64,000 bases of DNA from Pyropia haitanensis (Eukaryota > Rhodophyta > Bangiophyceae > Bangiales > Bangiaceae). The DNA lies in contig SDUX01000003.1 of the NCBI GenBank assembly GCA_008729055.1, forward strand, positions 558,001 to 622,000, given 5' to 3'. The position numbers and the translations under genes are program-made. Positions 35,446 to 45,843 of this stretch are shown in pieces. Under the pieces are notes generated by a model, which worked only from the letters and a program-made list of their open reading frames with translations, did no database searches and was not told the DNA's origin. Numbering within the stretch: the stretch's first letter is position 1; each line of letters starts with the position of its first letter.

Positions 35446-36344
35446 ACTGACGGCGGCGGGCCGGGGCCACCCCACTGCCAGCCGCCGCGGGCGCGGCCCG
35501 GCCCCGCCGCGGCGGCGGCAACGCGGCGGAGCCAGCCGCCCCAGCCGCCGTCGCCGCCGCCGCCGCCGCCCCCTGCCGCCGCTGCCGCAGCGGCAGCGGC
35601 GGTGGCGGATCCTCCCCGCCACCAGCGGCCGCCGCCGCTGCCTCTGCCGCCTCCGCCGCCGCCGCCGCCGCCTCTGCCGCCTCCGCCGCCGCCGCCGCCG
35701 CCGCCACCGCCGCCGCCACCGCCGCTGCCCGCCGCCGCCGCCGTGACGGGCGAGTTGATGAGTGCCAGGCGCACCGTCGGGACGGCGGCCGGCAGCAGCG
35801 GCGGCGGCGTCGGCGGCGCGCCGCGGCCGCCCGCCTCTACGCCGGCGGCGGCGGCGGCCGGCGGCGGCCGCCGCGTCGGCGGTGGCGGCGGGAAGAGCAC
35901 CGCCTCGACGGCAGTGGCGCCCCCCCCCCCCCACGTGGGGAGCGGGTCCCCCCCGGCGCCCCCCCCCATGGCCACCGCCTTTGCTGCTGCGGCCGCCGCC
36001 ACCGTCGGCGGCGGCGGCTGTGCCGCCAGGGACCACCGGTGGGTGACGACGCGGAGCGCGCCGTCGGGCGCCCAGCTAAACTCGACGGCCTCGGCCCCCG
36101 CCGCGTCGGCCGCCCACCGGCGGACCGTCCAGTGGGGCGGCGGCCGCCCCGCCGCGGCGGCCGGCAGCGGCAACGTGCGGCCGGTGGGGGGGAGCAGCCC
36201 GAGGAGCATACCGTCGGCGCTGGTGGCAACGACCAGCAGCAGCTCCTCGATGCGCGGCGGGGGGACCGCCGCCGCCGCGGGGCCGGCCGGCCGCCTAGCC
36301 CCACCGCCGCCACCGCCACCACCGCCACCGCCGCCACCGCCACC

Positions 36345-36388
<44 letters not shown>

Positions 36389-36434
36389 CGCTGCGACCGC
36401 CATCGCGGCTGCCGTCGTGGTCATCGCCCACCAG

Positions 36435-36484
<50 letters not shown>

Positions 36485-36686
36485 TGCCGCCGCCATCACC
36501 GACGCCGTTGCCACCACCACCGTCATAGGCAGCGGCGGCAGCAGCCGCGGCGTGGCGCCCCAGGTGCACCGCGTAGACGGCGGGCGCGGCGAGCGCGGCG
36601 GCGGGCACCGCCGTTGGCGGCGCCGCGTCGAGCAGCCACGCGCGGGCGGCGGGGTGCGACAGGTAGCGCAGCGTCATTGGGTCCAT
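32958..36686 (-). CDS. C2H2 zinc-finger protein B, paralogue of A
   Basis: 1242 residues as read here. The N-terminus matches protein A position by position in short blocks: HPAARAWLLDAAPPTA, AVYAVHLG, IEELLLVVATSADG, WTVRRW and AVEFSWAPDGALRV. A long Gly-rich middle contains a His-rich tandem repeat (34684-34930). Two complete C2H2 fingers occur at about residues 1130-1175 (CPVCASIFTHRGHLNRH, YGCPAVGCASTFSQASHRD), each close to fingers 1 and 2 of protein A. The third finger keeps only its CRRC (WGCRRCG) and the frame then runs into unrelated sequence and stops. Either the third finger is degenerate, a splice site (GTAACG at 33052) ends the exon, or a base is missing. The true 3' end is therefore uncertain and may lie near 32377 or further. 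Confidence 0.7.
34078..34161. repeat. (GCC)n tract encoding polyglycine on the minus strand
   Basis: About 28 GCC units inside zinc-finger gene B. The gene carries further GCC-type tracts near 36300-36380 and 36440-36483. Confidence 0.85.
34684..34930. repeat. 123-bp higher-order tandem repeat of 39/42-bp units in zinc-finger gene B
   Basis: GGATCC recurs at 34684, 34723, 34765 and 34807, then again in the same order. That gives units of 39, 42 and 42 bases and an exact 123-base super-period. The minus strand encodes units of 13-14 residues such as ADPGGAAAATHHHY, MDPSGATATHHHQ and TDPSGAAAATPHRH. All unit lengths are multiples of three, so the frame is kept. More diverged units flank it upstream in the plus strand. 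Confidence 0.9.
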
Positions 36687-38989
36687 CGCCGCGGCGGCGG
36701 CCGCACGGGGCGGCGTCGGCAGCCGGGGGGCACCACCGCCCGCTGCGCGGCGAGGCCGTCGCGATGAGCGGCCTGCGCGGAACGCACGCGGGGGGGGGTG
36801 GGGGGGGGGGGGGGATGGCCCGCGGGATGGGCGGTGAGTGCGCGTGCCGTTGGGGGGGGGGGGGGGGGGGGTGCGATTGTCGAGGGGGGGGGACGGCCAG
36901 AGCGAGCCGCCCTGGCCGGCCCGCCGCTGCCGGCAACGCCAAAGCGCCGCCGCGGCGACCGCGGCGACGCCCCCGGTCCACCCGCCGCCGCCGCCGCGGT
37001 GGGCGCCCGCCCCGGCCGGCCCGGCGGGGCGCGCCCGCCGCGCGGCGCGGGCGGCCGCGCGGCGCGCGCGCCCCCCCCCCGGCCGCCCACCGCCGGCGCC
37101 ACCCTCCCCCCCACCCGCCCCCTCCCCCCCCCCCCCCCCCCCCCCAGCGGCGGCGCACCCGCCGGTGCGCACCGGGAAGGTGGGGCGGCCGCCGCCCGTC
37201 GGCGCGGCGCGGCCGGGGCGGGCGGCCTGAACCTCTGCAAGGCCCGCCGGGAATGGCCGACGCGGCGGAAACCCTGCCCCCCCCCCCCCCCAGCCACTGC
37301 CGCGACTCGCCCCCGCCCCCGCCCCCCCCTCGCCGAGCGCCGTCTGCCGCCGCCCCGCCGCGGGGAGGAACCCGCGTGCGCGGCGCGGCGGCGGGCGGCT
37401 AGCGGCGCTGCTCGCGCGCGCGCCGCCGTCGGCGGCCGCTCTTTCCGCACCCCCCCCCCCCCCCGCCCCCCCCGCCCCCCCCCCTGCGGTGCCCCCCGGC
37501 CAGCCGGCCGGCGGCCGGCCGGCCGGCCGGCCGGCCGGCAGGCCGGTTGGCCGGCTGGACGGTGCGGCGCGGTCGCGGCGTGGCAGCCGCGGGTGGGGGC
37601 GCCGACGCCACCGCAGGGGAGGCGGGGGTCAGGGGAGGAGGCGTGGGCGGGGGGGGGGGGGGGGGGGGGGCGCGCCGCGCCACGGGTGGCCGCCACGGCG
37701 GGTGCGCCTGCCAGGCTCTGAGAGGGGGGGGAGGGGGAGCCGGCCGAGGGGGGGGGGGGGGGGGGGTGGCGCCGCGGAAACGGGACGGAGCCGCGGCACG
37801 CGCGTGCGCGGCGGCCGCGCGCGCGGGCGCGCGGGGTGGGGGGGGGGGGGGGGGGGGGGCGGGCGGGGGGGGGCGGGCGGCGGCGGCGGCGGCTGTCGAG
37901 GGGGGCAGCCCGCCCCCCCGCCCACCGCGGCCGCGGCGGCGCGCACGACGACGGCCGCCGGCGGGCGGCAGGCGGCGGGCGGCGGCCGCGCATTCCTCCG
38001 CCGCGGCGTTGGCCGCCGCCCCCGCCTGCGCGGGGTGGGGGGGGGGGGGCCGGCCCGCCGCGCGGCCACGCCGCGGGCGGGCGGGCGTGCGGGCGGCCGG
38101 GCGGCCGGGCGGGCGGTGAGGGAGGGAGGGTGGGGGGGGGGGGGGGGGGCGCGGCCGGCCGGCCGGCTGGGCGGCCGGCCGGATGGGTGGGGTGGGCGAG
38201 GGGGCTGACGGGCGGCGGATGGGCGCGTCGGGATGTGGGGCGGCGTCGGCTGGGGGGGGGGGAGGGGGGGGGTGCGCCCGGGAGGTGTCGGCCAACCGCG
38301 GTGGGCGCGGGGGCGCCCGCCGCCGCCGCCGCCGCCGACGGCGGCGGCGGCGGTCACGGCGGCGGCGGGTGTGCCCGCGGCAGTGGCGGGCGGCCGCCCG
38401 CCACCGCCGCCCGCCGCGGCCGCGGCCGCCGCCGCCGCCGCCGCGGGCGGCAGTGACCACCCGGCCGGGCCCGGCCACGGCCACCGCAGCCGGCGCGGCA
38501 GCCGCGTGGAGGGGGGGGGGGGGGGGGGGGGGGTGGTGGCGGGGGGGGGGGGGGGTCCCGCGGCGAGCGCCGCTGCGGGCCCCCTGTGCAGCGGCCACCC
38601 CGGTTGGGTGGGGTGGAGGCACACGCCCCGCCGTGGCTGCTTGGGAGTGGTGCTGCAGGAGGGGGGAGGGGGGGGGGGGGGGGGGGAGGCGAGCGTCGCA
38701 CGCGGGGCGGCGGCGAGAGTGCGCGCGCGCGGCGGGCGGGCGGGGGGGGGTGCGGGAGGAGGAGGCCGACGGGGGGAGGGGGGGGGGGGGGGGGAGGTGG
38801 GGCGCGACGCGCCGCGCCCCGAGCCGCGTGCCGCCCCGCCGCGAGCCCCGCCTACCGTTGCGGCGCGGGCGGCCGGCGCCGCCCTCCCCCCCCTCGCGCC
38901 GTGCCTCTGCCCGCCCACCCGGCCGCGGGCGTGTCCCGCACGAGGCGCCCATGCCCCCGCCGCTGTCACCGTCAGCGGCGCGGCGTGTG

Positions 38990-39051
<62 letters not shown>

Positions 39052-39163
39052 GCCGTCGCGGTGCCGGGCGTCGCGGCGGTGGCGGGGGTGGGGGGGGGGG
39101 GGTGGGGGCGGCGGTGGCCGCCGCGGCGGCCGCGTGCCGCGGCGGCGGCCGGCGACGGCGGCC

Positions 39164-39194
<31 letters not shown>

Positions 39195-41568
39195 GAGCGC
39201 CCGCGACAGCGCCCACGCAGGCCGCGGCCGCCGCGGCCGCGGTTGGTAGGTCCGTACGCCATCCCGACTGGCGCGAGGCCGGGTTGGGGGGGGGGGGGAG
39301 GGGCAAGAGAGAGTAAGGGGGAGGAGGCGGGCGGGCTCCCCCCCCGGCCGCCCCCCCCCTGCTGTGGGAACGGGAATGGGGTTTGGGGGGGGGGGGGGGG
39401 GGGGGGGGGGGTGGGGGAGGGCGCGCGGCTTGCCGCCGCCTGGCGCGGGCGGCGCCCCCGCCCGTGGGCCGGCCGCCGCCCTTTGCACGCCGCGCCCGCC
39501 GCTGCCGCCGCGCGCACGCGCCGCCGCGGTGGCACGCCCGTCGCGCTGGTTGCACACCGACACGGAGACGCTGGCGGGGTGGGCTGGGGCGACGGGGGGG
39601 GGGGGGGGGGGGAAAGGGCGGGGGACGGGCGGCGAGGAGCCCGCCGCGGGGGACCCACACGCTGGCCACCGCCGGGCGGGGGCGGGAGGCGCCAAGCGCG
39701 GCGCCGCCGGTGGCTGGCCGTCGCCGCCGCGGCGGCCCCGGCGGGGGGGGGGGTGGTGGGCGCGGGTGGCGGCGGCCGCGGGTAGCGGCGGGTATCACGC
39801 TCCCCCCCCCCCCCCCCCCGCCCTCCTCCCTCCACCGACCAATGACCGAGGCCTACTGAGGCGGCGGGCGGCGTCGATGGAGGGGGGCGCCGGGCCCCAC
39901 CCGGGGCTGGGACCGCCGAGCCCGCTGCCGCGCGGAGGGACCGCTGGTGGGGGGGGGGGGGGGGGGGGTGGGGGCACCGCCGCCCGTCGCGGCCTGGATC
40001 TATGTATAGGCCGTGCGGCCGCGGCCGGGGGCAACGGGCGCCCCCCCCGCCGCCGGCCGCGTGCTGGCACCGCGCCCACGGATGTACACCTGTACACGGC
40101 AGCCGGTGCGCGGCGGCCGCCGGGATTCCGCCCCGCCACACGGATCATCCCCTCCCCCCGGCGGGCGGCGACCGCCGGCCGCCGGCCGCCGGCCGCGGCG
40201 AGGCCGCCCGCCGGCGGTGGCCGTACGTAGCGCCGGCACGACGTGGCGGTACGCCTCTGCGCTGGGGCCCTCGGGGGGGGTCAGTGGCAGGGGGGGGGGG
40301 GGTGGGTGGGGGGGCGGCGGACGGGAGGGCGCCCGTCGGGGTCGACCCAGTGGCAGCAGCGGGGTCCTAGGCAGCGCGGCGGCGAGGCGGTGGACGCGGA
40401 CCGCCCGTGCCAGCCACAGCGCGTTGTTTCTCGTCGAGGGGCTCCGTACGGGCGGGGGACCTTGTCGCTGTTGTGTCCGCCACCGCCGCTCGCTATGTGG
40501 CGGTAATGTTGTCTTGGAAATGGGCGGGGTTGGGGGGGGCGGGGGGGCGCCGCCGGCGGTCGGCACCGCCCGCAATGGCGTGGCAGTTGTGGCTCGTGGC
40601 GGGGCGGTGCGGTGGCAGTGGTGTTTGGTGGCGGTGCTGGTGGTGATGGTCGAGGTGGCAGCCACAGCGGCAGCGGTGGTGGCGGTGCGGGGGGGGGGAA
40701 GGGGTGAAAGTGGAGGAGAGTGGACTCGAACCGCGCCCCCGCCCGACCGCGCTGGCAGCCCATTGCTGTACGTAGGGTCTCCAAGCGGGGGCATCATGTA
40801 GGCACGGGCGGGGGGGCGGGGAATCTTCTCAGCGGTGGCGATGCGGTGTCAGCGCGCCCGAGCGTGACGGGTTTGGCGGTGGGAGCTCGTGTGGGTGGCG
40901 CGGCCACGCCAGCGGGGGAGGGCGGACCACCGCGTGGGGTGTGTGGGGGGCGCGTGGCGGACCGCGGCGGTCGCGCCAGTCGGTGCGCAGTGGGAGGGGA
41001 GACGAGGGAGGGGGCAGCGTTTGGGAGACGGGTTATTTTTTGTTTTTTTTTCTCGGCCACCGCCGCCTTGCGTCAGTGGCAAACGCGTGTCGGGGAGCGC
41101 ACGCACCGCCGGCCGAGCGCGGGGCGTTTCTCACTTCTATTTCTCTCCTGCGGGATGTGGCCAGCCGCGGGCGGGGCTCACGACCAACAGTGGTTTTCTT
41201 CCCGTACTTAAGCAGGTGTTTAAACGTGCGAACAGCCGTCTGTGAAAAAGGTACTTAGGACCATAGGGACATGGTACGCAAGAGTGAAACGTGGCTAGTC
41301 GGAAGATGAATTCTCGCGAGACAAGAAGTCTGTTGATCGTGGTCTTTCTTCAGCAAGACTGGCTTGACGGCTGCGGCTGGAGGCTGGTCACCAGCGCACA
41401 TCTCCCGTGTACACGCTTGTCCCCGCTGTTGCTCGACCATCATCCCCTCCTCGTGGCCTTCCCGCTCCCTTCCTCCCCTTTCCATTTTTCGTCTTTCCTC
41501 TCTCCCGGTCTCCCGCCCTTCCGCTTTTCCCCGCACCCTCCGCCACCCCCTGCCCACATTGCCCCGTC
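36687..41568. other. extreme G/C-run desert, no gene supported
   Basis: About 4.9 kb with dozens of poly-G and poly-C runs. The longest G run is 27 bases at 39385-39411. There is a GCC tract near 38991-39052 and GGCCGGCC stretches near 37500-37540 and 38150-38180. Frames of up to 800 codons are open on both strands but contain only Arg, Pro, Gly and Ala. The first few hundred bases are the 5' flank of zinc-finger gene B. From about 41030 the composition relaxes towards the gene at 41569. Confidence 0.55.
39385..39411 (+). repeat. poly-G run of 27
   Basis: The longest uninterrupted homopolymer noticed in the window. Such runs can form G-quadruplexes and are also where assembly length errors are most likely. 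Confidence 0.9.
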
Positions 41569-41872
41569 ATGGCGTCGTGCCCCCCCCTGGGACGGCCGCC
41601 CTTCCGCTTCCCCCCCCTGCCCCCCCCCCCCCCGCCCTCCGCGCGCTGACCGCCCTCGCGTCTGGGGTGCAGCCTGGCGACATGATCCTCGTCGGCGCCG
41701 CGGGCGCCATTGTCGTTGGCGCGGGCCTCCTCTCCCGCTCCCTCGGCGACGTCATGGGCGCCGAGGCGCAGCTGCCGCCGGCGTCGGGCGCCAAGTCGCG
41801 GCGGGAGACCAAGCGGTCCGCGCGGTTCCTGCCAAAGAACCCGGGCAAGGGGAAGGGGGGGGGAAGAAGTGA
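41569..41872 (+). CDS. small basic membrane protein, structure uncertain
   Basis: Not recognised. The reliable part is MILVGAAGAIVVGAGLLSRS (from ATG 41682), a hydrophobic segment able to cross a membrane. It is followed by LGDVMGAEAQLPPASGAKSR and a strongly basic tail RETKRSARFLPKNPGKGKGG. Upstream, ATG 41569 gives MASCPPLGRPPFRF in another frame, separated by a 14-base C run. Alternatively 41640-41672 is an intron end (CTGAC branch-like, then GGGGTGCAG) and the first exon lies further upstream. At the 3' end, after a G run, one extra base would give Lys-Lys-stop at 41872; alternatively GTGAGT at 41869 is a splice donor. The helix plus basic tail looks real; the boundaries are guesses. Confidence 0.4.
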
Positions 41873-42174
41873 GTGTGGATGGGCGGCGTGGGGGTCCCAC
41901 CGGCGTGGGTGGCTGAGGGTGGGGGGGGGGGGTGGTGGCAAAGTCTCTATGGTGTTGTATTGTTTGTAGTGGCGTGGCGGGCTGGTGAGGGGGCGTCGTC
42001 GGGGGCTTGGTAGGGGGGGAGGGCAAGCGTTTTGTTTGGGCGCGCGGGTGAGGAGTGCACGGAAAAAAAAAAACCACAAAAAAACAGCGTTCAATATAAA
42101 GGCAGGGATGGCGACAGAGGCAGCGCGCAGCGTGTGCGCCCGGCCGCAGACACAGTCGGCTCCACCCCCCCCTA

Positions 42175-43473
42175 TCACGTCTCGGAAGCAGTGGCGGTGG
42201 TGGGCGCCTCGGCAGCGGCGGCCCGCTCCTCCGCCGCGATCCGTGCGGTGGCGGCGTGGAGGCGCGCAAACCCCGCTTCCAGGTCGGCGAGCAGGTCCGC
42301 CGTGTCCTCGAGGCCCGCGTGGATGCGCAGCGTCTGGCCGAGCCCCCCCCCATACTCCCAGTACTTGACGCTCCGCGCGCTGTTGATCGCGTTTTGGAGG
42401 ATGAGGCTCTCGTACCCCCCCCACGAGAAGCCCATACTAAACAGCGCCATGCCGTCGAGCATCTCGTCGAGGGCGGCCTGCGGGAAGCCCGCGACCAGCT
42501 GCAGGCCAAACAGGCCGCAGGCGCCCGAGAACTGCGCCTTCCACAGCGCGTGCTGCGGGTGGCTCTCCAGCCCCGGGTGCATGACGCGGGCAACCTCGGG
42601 GCGCGCCTCGAGCCACCGGGCGAGCGTGTAGCCCGCCGCCTCGTGCGCACGCAGCCGCACGCCGAGCGTGCGGAGGCCCCGCAGCGCGAGGTAGCAGTCG
42701 TCCGAGCCGGGCGGGCACCCCAGCTCCGCCACCGACGACTTGACCGCCCGGTAGCACTCGCGAGTGGTCGCGATGAGGCCGAGCATCAGGTCCGAGTGGC
42801 CGCCAATGTACTTGGTCGCCGCGTTGATCGACACGTCGACGCCGAGGTCAAACGGCTGGAGGAACATTGGGCCCCACGTGTTGTCAATGATGACCTTGGC
42901 GCCCTTGGCGTGTGCCATGGCCGCCAGCGCCGGCACGTCCATCACCTCAAACGAGAGGCTGGCGGGGCTCTCCACAAACAGCACCTTGGTGTTGTCCCGG
43001 AACAGCGCCGCCACGTCCGCCACCGACGCCGTCGGCGAGTAGTAGGTGGTCTCGACGCCAAAGCGGCCGAGGAACTTGTCACAAAAGCCGCGGCTCGGGT
43101 CGTACACCGCGTCGGTCATCAGCACGTGGTCGCCCGTCTCGAGGAACGCCAGCAGCGCCGCGTTGACCGCCGCCACCCCCGAGCCCGTCACGCACGCATT
43201 GTCGCCGCCCTCGATCGTGGCAAACGCCTCCTCCAGCGCCCACGTCGTCGGGTTGCCGTGCCGCCCGTACCACATGCCCGTAAACGGCCAGTCGGCCGCG
43301 GCGTAGCGGAGCGCCGCGACGGTCGGGAACGTCACCGTCGACGCGTGGTAGACGGGCGGGTTGACCACCGACCGGCCGAGGGGGTCTGTCGACCACTCGG
43401 CGGGGCGGTGGCCGCCCTTGATGACCTTGGTGTTGGGGCCGTACGCCGCCCACGCGGCGCCCTTGCCCGTCAT
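42175..43473 (-). CDS. metC: cystathionine beta-lyase (bacterial MetC type)
   Basis: A PLP enzyme that cleaves cystathionine to homocysteine, pyruvate and ammonia in methionine synthesis. 432 residues from MTGKG. Family features are GMWYGRHGNPTTWALEEAF, EGGDNACVTGSGVAAVNAAL, FVESPASLSFEVMDV, the cofactor-contacting Asp in VIIDNTWGP (Asp197), the PLP lysine in NAATKYIGGHSD (Lys221), RGLRTLGVRLRAHE and FSMGFSWGGYESLI. The spacing and wording match the proteobacterial MetC subgroup better than plant CBL or CGS, which suggests bacterial ancestry (inference). A plastid transit peptide probably precedes it: from ATG at 43772 the neighbouring frame reads MGHTAPVLPTTCWVSPLPVA and continues Ala/Arg-rich. 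It meets this frame at G runs 43553-43562 and 43573-43583, with one base missing. The true CDS therefore likely spans 42175-43772. Confidence 0.92.
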   Translation of the reverse strand: MTGKGAAWAAYGPNTKVIKGGHRPAEWSTDPLGRSVVNPPVYHASTVTFPTVAALRYAAADWPFTGMWYGRHGNPTTWALEEAFATIEGGDNACVTGSGVAAVNAALLAFLETGDHVLMTDAVYDPSRGFCDKFLGRFGVETTYYSPTASVADVAALFRDNTKVLFVESPASLSFEVMDVPALAAMAHAKGAKVIIDNTWGPMFLQPFDLGVDVSINAATKYIGGHSDLMLGLIATTRECYRAVKSSVAELGCPPGSDDCYLALRGLRTLGVRLRAHEAAGYTLARWLEARPEVARVMHPGLESHPQHALWKAQFSGACGLFGLQLVAGFPQAALDEMLDGMALFSMGFSWGGYESLILQNAINSARSVKYWEYGGGLGQTLRIHAGLEDTADLLADLEAGFARLHAATARIAAEERAAAAEAPTTATASET

Positions 43474-43773
43474 TTGCAGGGACGAGTGGGGGGCGGGCGC
43501 GGGCGGCTCCGCCGCGGCGGCCCCATTGGCAGGTTCCTCAGAGGCGGAAGGTGGGGGGGGGGAGCGGAGGGAGGGGGGGGGGGTGCCGCCGACATGACCG
43601 TCCGCCGCGGCCGGGGGCGGCTGGCGGCAGCGGCGGCGGCGGCGGCGGCGGCGGCGGGCCGGCCGACCGGGGCGGCACGCGCGCCCGACGGGTTGGGCCG
43701 CCACGGGGTGGACGCGACGGGCAGCGGGGACACCCAGCAGGTCGTCGGGAGCACAGGGGCGGTGTGTCCCATG

Positions 43774-45238
43774 GCGGCCGCCGTCGGTGGGGCGGTCGTC
43801 CCACTGGGCGGGGGACGTCGCGGCCGCGCAGGGGGCGGCGGCGCTGGCGGGGAGGCGGCGGCCGCGGGGGAGGCGGCCGCACGCGCGCCACCGCGCGGCA
43901 GAGGGCGGGTGTGATCCGGGAGGCGGACGCGTGTTCCGCCGCCATCCGCCGGTACTGTACAGTACAATACCGTTGATCCCGGCTGGTTGGGATCTGGGCG
44001 AAGCAGTGGGCGGACGCGGGACCTTGGCAACGAAAGCACATGGACCCAGCAAGCACAACTGCTGCGGCGGCGGGCTGCGGCGGCCACGCGGGCGAGAGAG
44101 ACCGAGCTCGACGACGCGCTACTGCGTTTGTGGCGGTGACGGCTCGGTAGTGGGAGCGTGCACCAGCCGGACCGTTGGCGAGACGCACGACTGCCCCTTG
44201 CCAGCGCCCTCCTGTTTGCTTGTGCGTCGCGTCCATAGTGTGTCGTTCTTGCCCTCTCCTCTGCGCTTTTGCCCGCACGCGCGGCGCTTGGCGCGCCACG
44301 GCCACAGTCGACGCACGACCCCCCGGGGCGCTCCCCCCGCCGCACCCTCCCCGCCTCGCCCCCACACGGCGGCGCGCCCACCCCGCCGCCCGCCCCTCGC
44401 TCGGCCGCGCACGCCCCACCACCGCGGCGGCGAGGCCAGCCGACGCGCCCGCGGCGGCGGCCGCCACGGCGGCCGCCGCCGCCGCTGCGGCTGGCACCCC
44501 CCCCCCCCCGGGCAATGCCGCCGCCGCCGCCGCTGCGGCCGTCGTGTCCACCAGCCGTGCGCGGCGGCGGCGGCGGCGGCGGCGGCGGCATTGGCCGCCC
44601 ACACGGACGGCCGCCGCGGCACGCGGCGGCGGCGGCGGCGGCGGCTCGGGCGGCGCCACCCCGGCGGGCGGCGGCAGCGCTCCACTGGCAGTCCCGGGGG
44701 GGGGGGGGGACACCCACCGCCGCCCCCGTCCACGGCACCGTGACCGCCGCGCCGCGGCCGCCGCCGCGCGCGCGGTGGCGTGGACGGCGCCGCGGCCGCC
44801 GCCCCGCCGACGGCGGCCGCCTTGCCAGCGGTGCCGCGCTGACGCCGCCGCCAACAGCAGACCCGCCGGTGCGACGGCGGCGCCGCGCCAGCGGCGCGGC
44901 AACGCCACCCATCCCGCCGCCACGCCAACGGCGGCTCCCCCTGCCCCGCACGAAAATGCCCGCCGCCACACCAACGGCACCGTGCCAGTGACACGCCGAC
45001 GGCGCCGTGCGGCCACTGCCCCACACAGACCCTACCGCCACCGCCGACGGACGCACGGCGACGGGCGGGCGGCGCGTCGGTGCCCGTCAATCTATTCCTT
45101 TGCATTTATTCCGCGCCACGGCTGCCCGCTCCTCCCCTCTCCCGCCCCACCGCGCGTGCGGCCGTGTGCACCCGCCTCGGGTGCACCCGCAGACGCGGCA
45201 CGCCACCTCCGCCACCGCCCCCGCCTTTCCAGTTGCCG
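43774..45238. other. intergenic between metC and cutA, no gene supported
   Basis: Both neighbours are on the minus strand, so this holds the metC promoter and the cutA 3' flank. 44300-45000 is GC-rich with artefact frames. A symmetrical TACTGTACAGTA lies at about 43953-43964 upstream of metC. Confidence 0.5.
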
Positions 45239-45843
45239 CTAGACGCTCTCCTTGCCCGCAGATGCCGCCCCCACCCCCTCCTCCCCCTTCTCCTCCCCCC
45301 CCTCCTCAACGCTGTCCGCCACAGACTCGCGCACCCACGATAAGTACGCCGGGTTCCCCCCCACGACCGGCACGGCCACCACCTCTGGCACGTCGTACGG
45401 GTGCGCCGAGACGACCGCGGTGGTCAGGCCCGCCAGCCGGGCCGCCGTCGTCTTGACCAGTAGCAGCTCCTCCGCGTCGGTGGTGACCGCCCCCGCCCAG
45501 CGGTAGGTCGACACGGCACCGGGGAGGCGCGTCACGCACGCGGCGTGGCGGTCCGCGACGAGCGCCGCGGCGAGGGAGGTGCCCACCGCCGCGGACGGCA
45601 CGGAGATGTAGGCCATGAGGACGTCCGTGGGCGCGCCGCCAGCGGAGGAGGAGGGGGGGGGGTGGCCATGGTGGCGGCCCCACGGGCGGGGCAGAGGGCG
45701 GGGCGGGGGGGCGCCGCCAGGGGGGCCCCGCGCCAGCCGGCGGCCGCCGTGCCGCGGCTGGCAGCACCACCCCGGCTGGCGGCGGCGGCGGACCAGACCG
45801 ACGACAGCAGCGGCGCGAGTGGGAGGAAGCAGACCACCCGCAT
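45239..45843 (-). CDS. cutA: CutA1 family protein with N-terminal targeting extension
   Basis: CutA is a small trimeric protein found from bacteria to plants, linked to divalent-metal tolerance; its exact role is unsettled. The conserved domain reads VLMAYISVPSAAVGTSLAAA, RHAACVTRLPGAVSTYRW, AEELLLVKTTAARLAGL, AHPYDVPEVVAVPV and GNPAYLSWV. It matches the family core (AACVn, SvY.W, E.lL..KT, HPY.vPE, YlsW). The acidic tail GEEKGEEG is not part of the domain. The N-terminus lies in the neighbouring frame from ATG 45843: MRVVCFLPLAPLLSSVWSAA followed by an Ala/Arg-rich stretch, a signal or plastid-targeting peptide. The two frames meet at a 10-base run (45653-45662). Eleven bases would join them without a gap. 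Confidence 0.88.

Noticed and set aside
37399..39798. Minus-strand frames of 688-799 codons
   Set aside because: Composition only; they run through poly-G/C runs whose exact length decides the frame, and no recognisable motif occurs.
40705..40790. tRNA-like T-arm (GGTTCGAGTCC on the minus strand, 40722-40732)
   Set aside because: The T stem pairs at only three of five positions, no D arm fits, and at most four of seven acceptor pairs form; a covariance-model tRNA scan would settle it.
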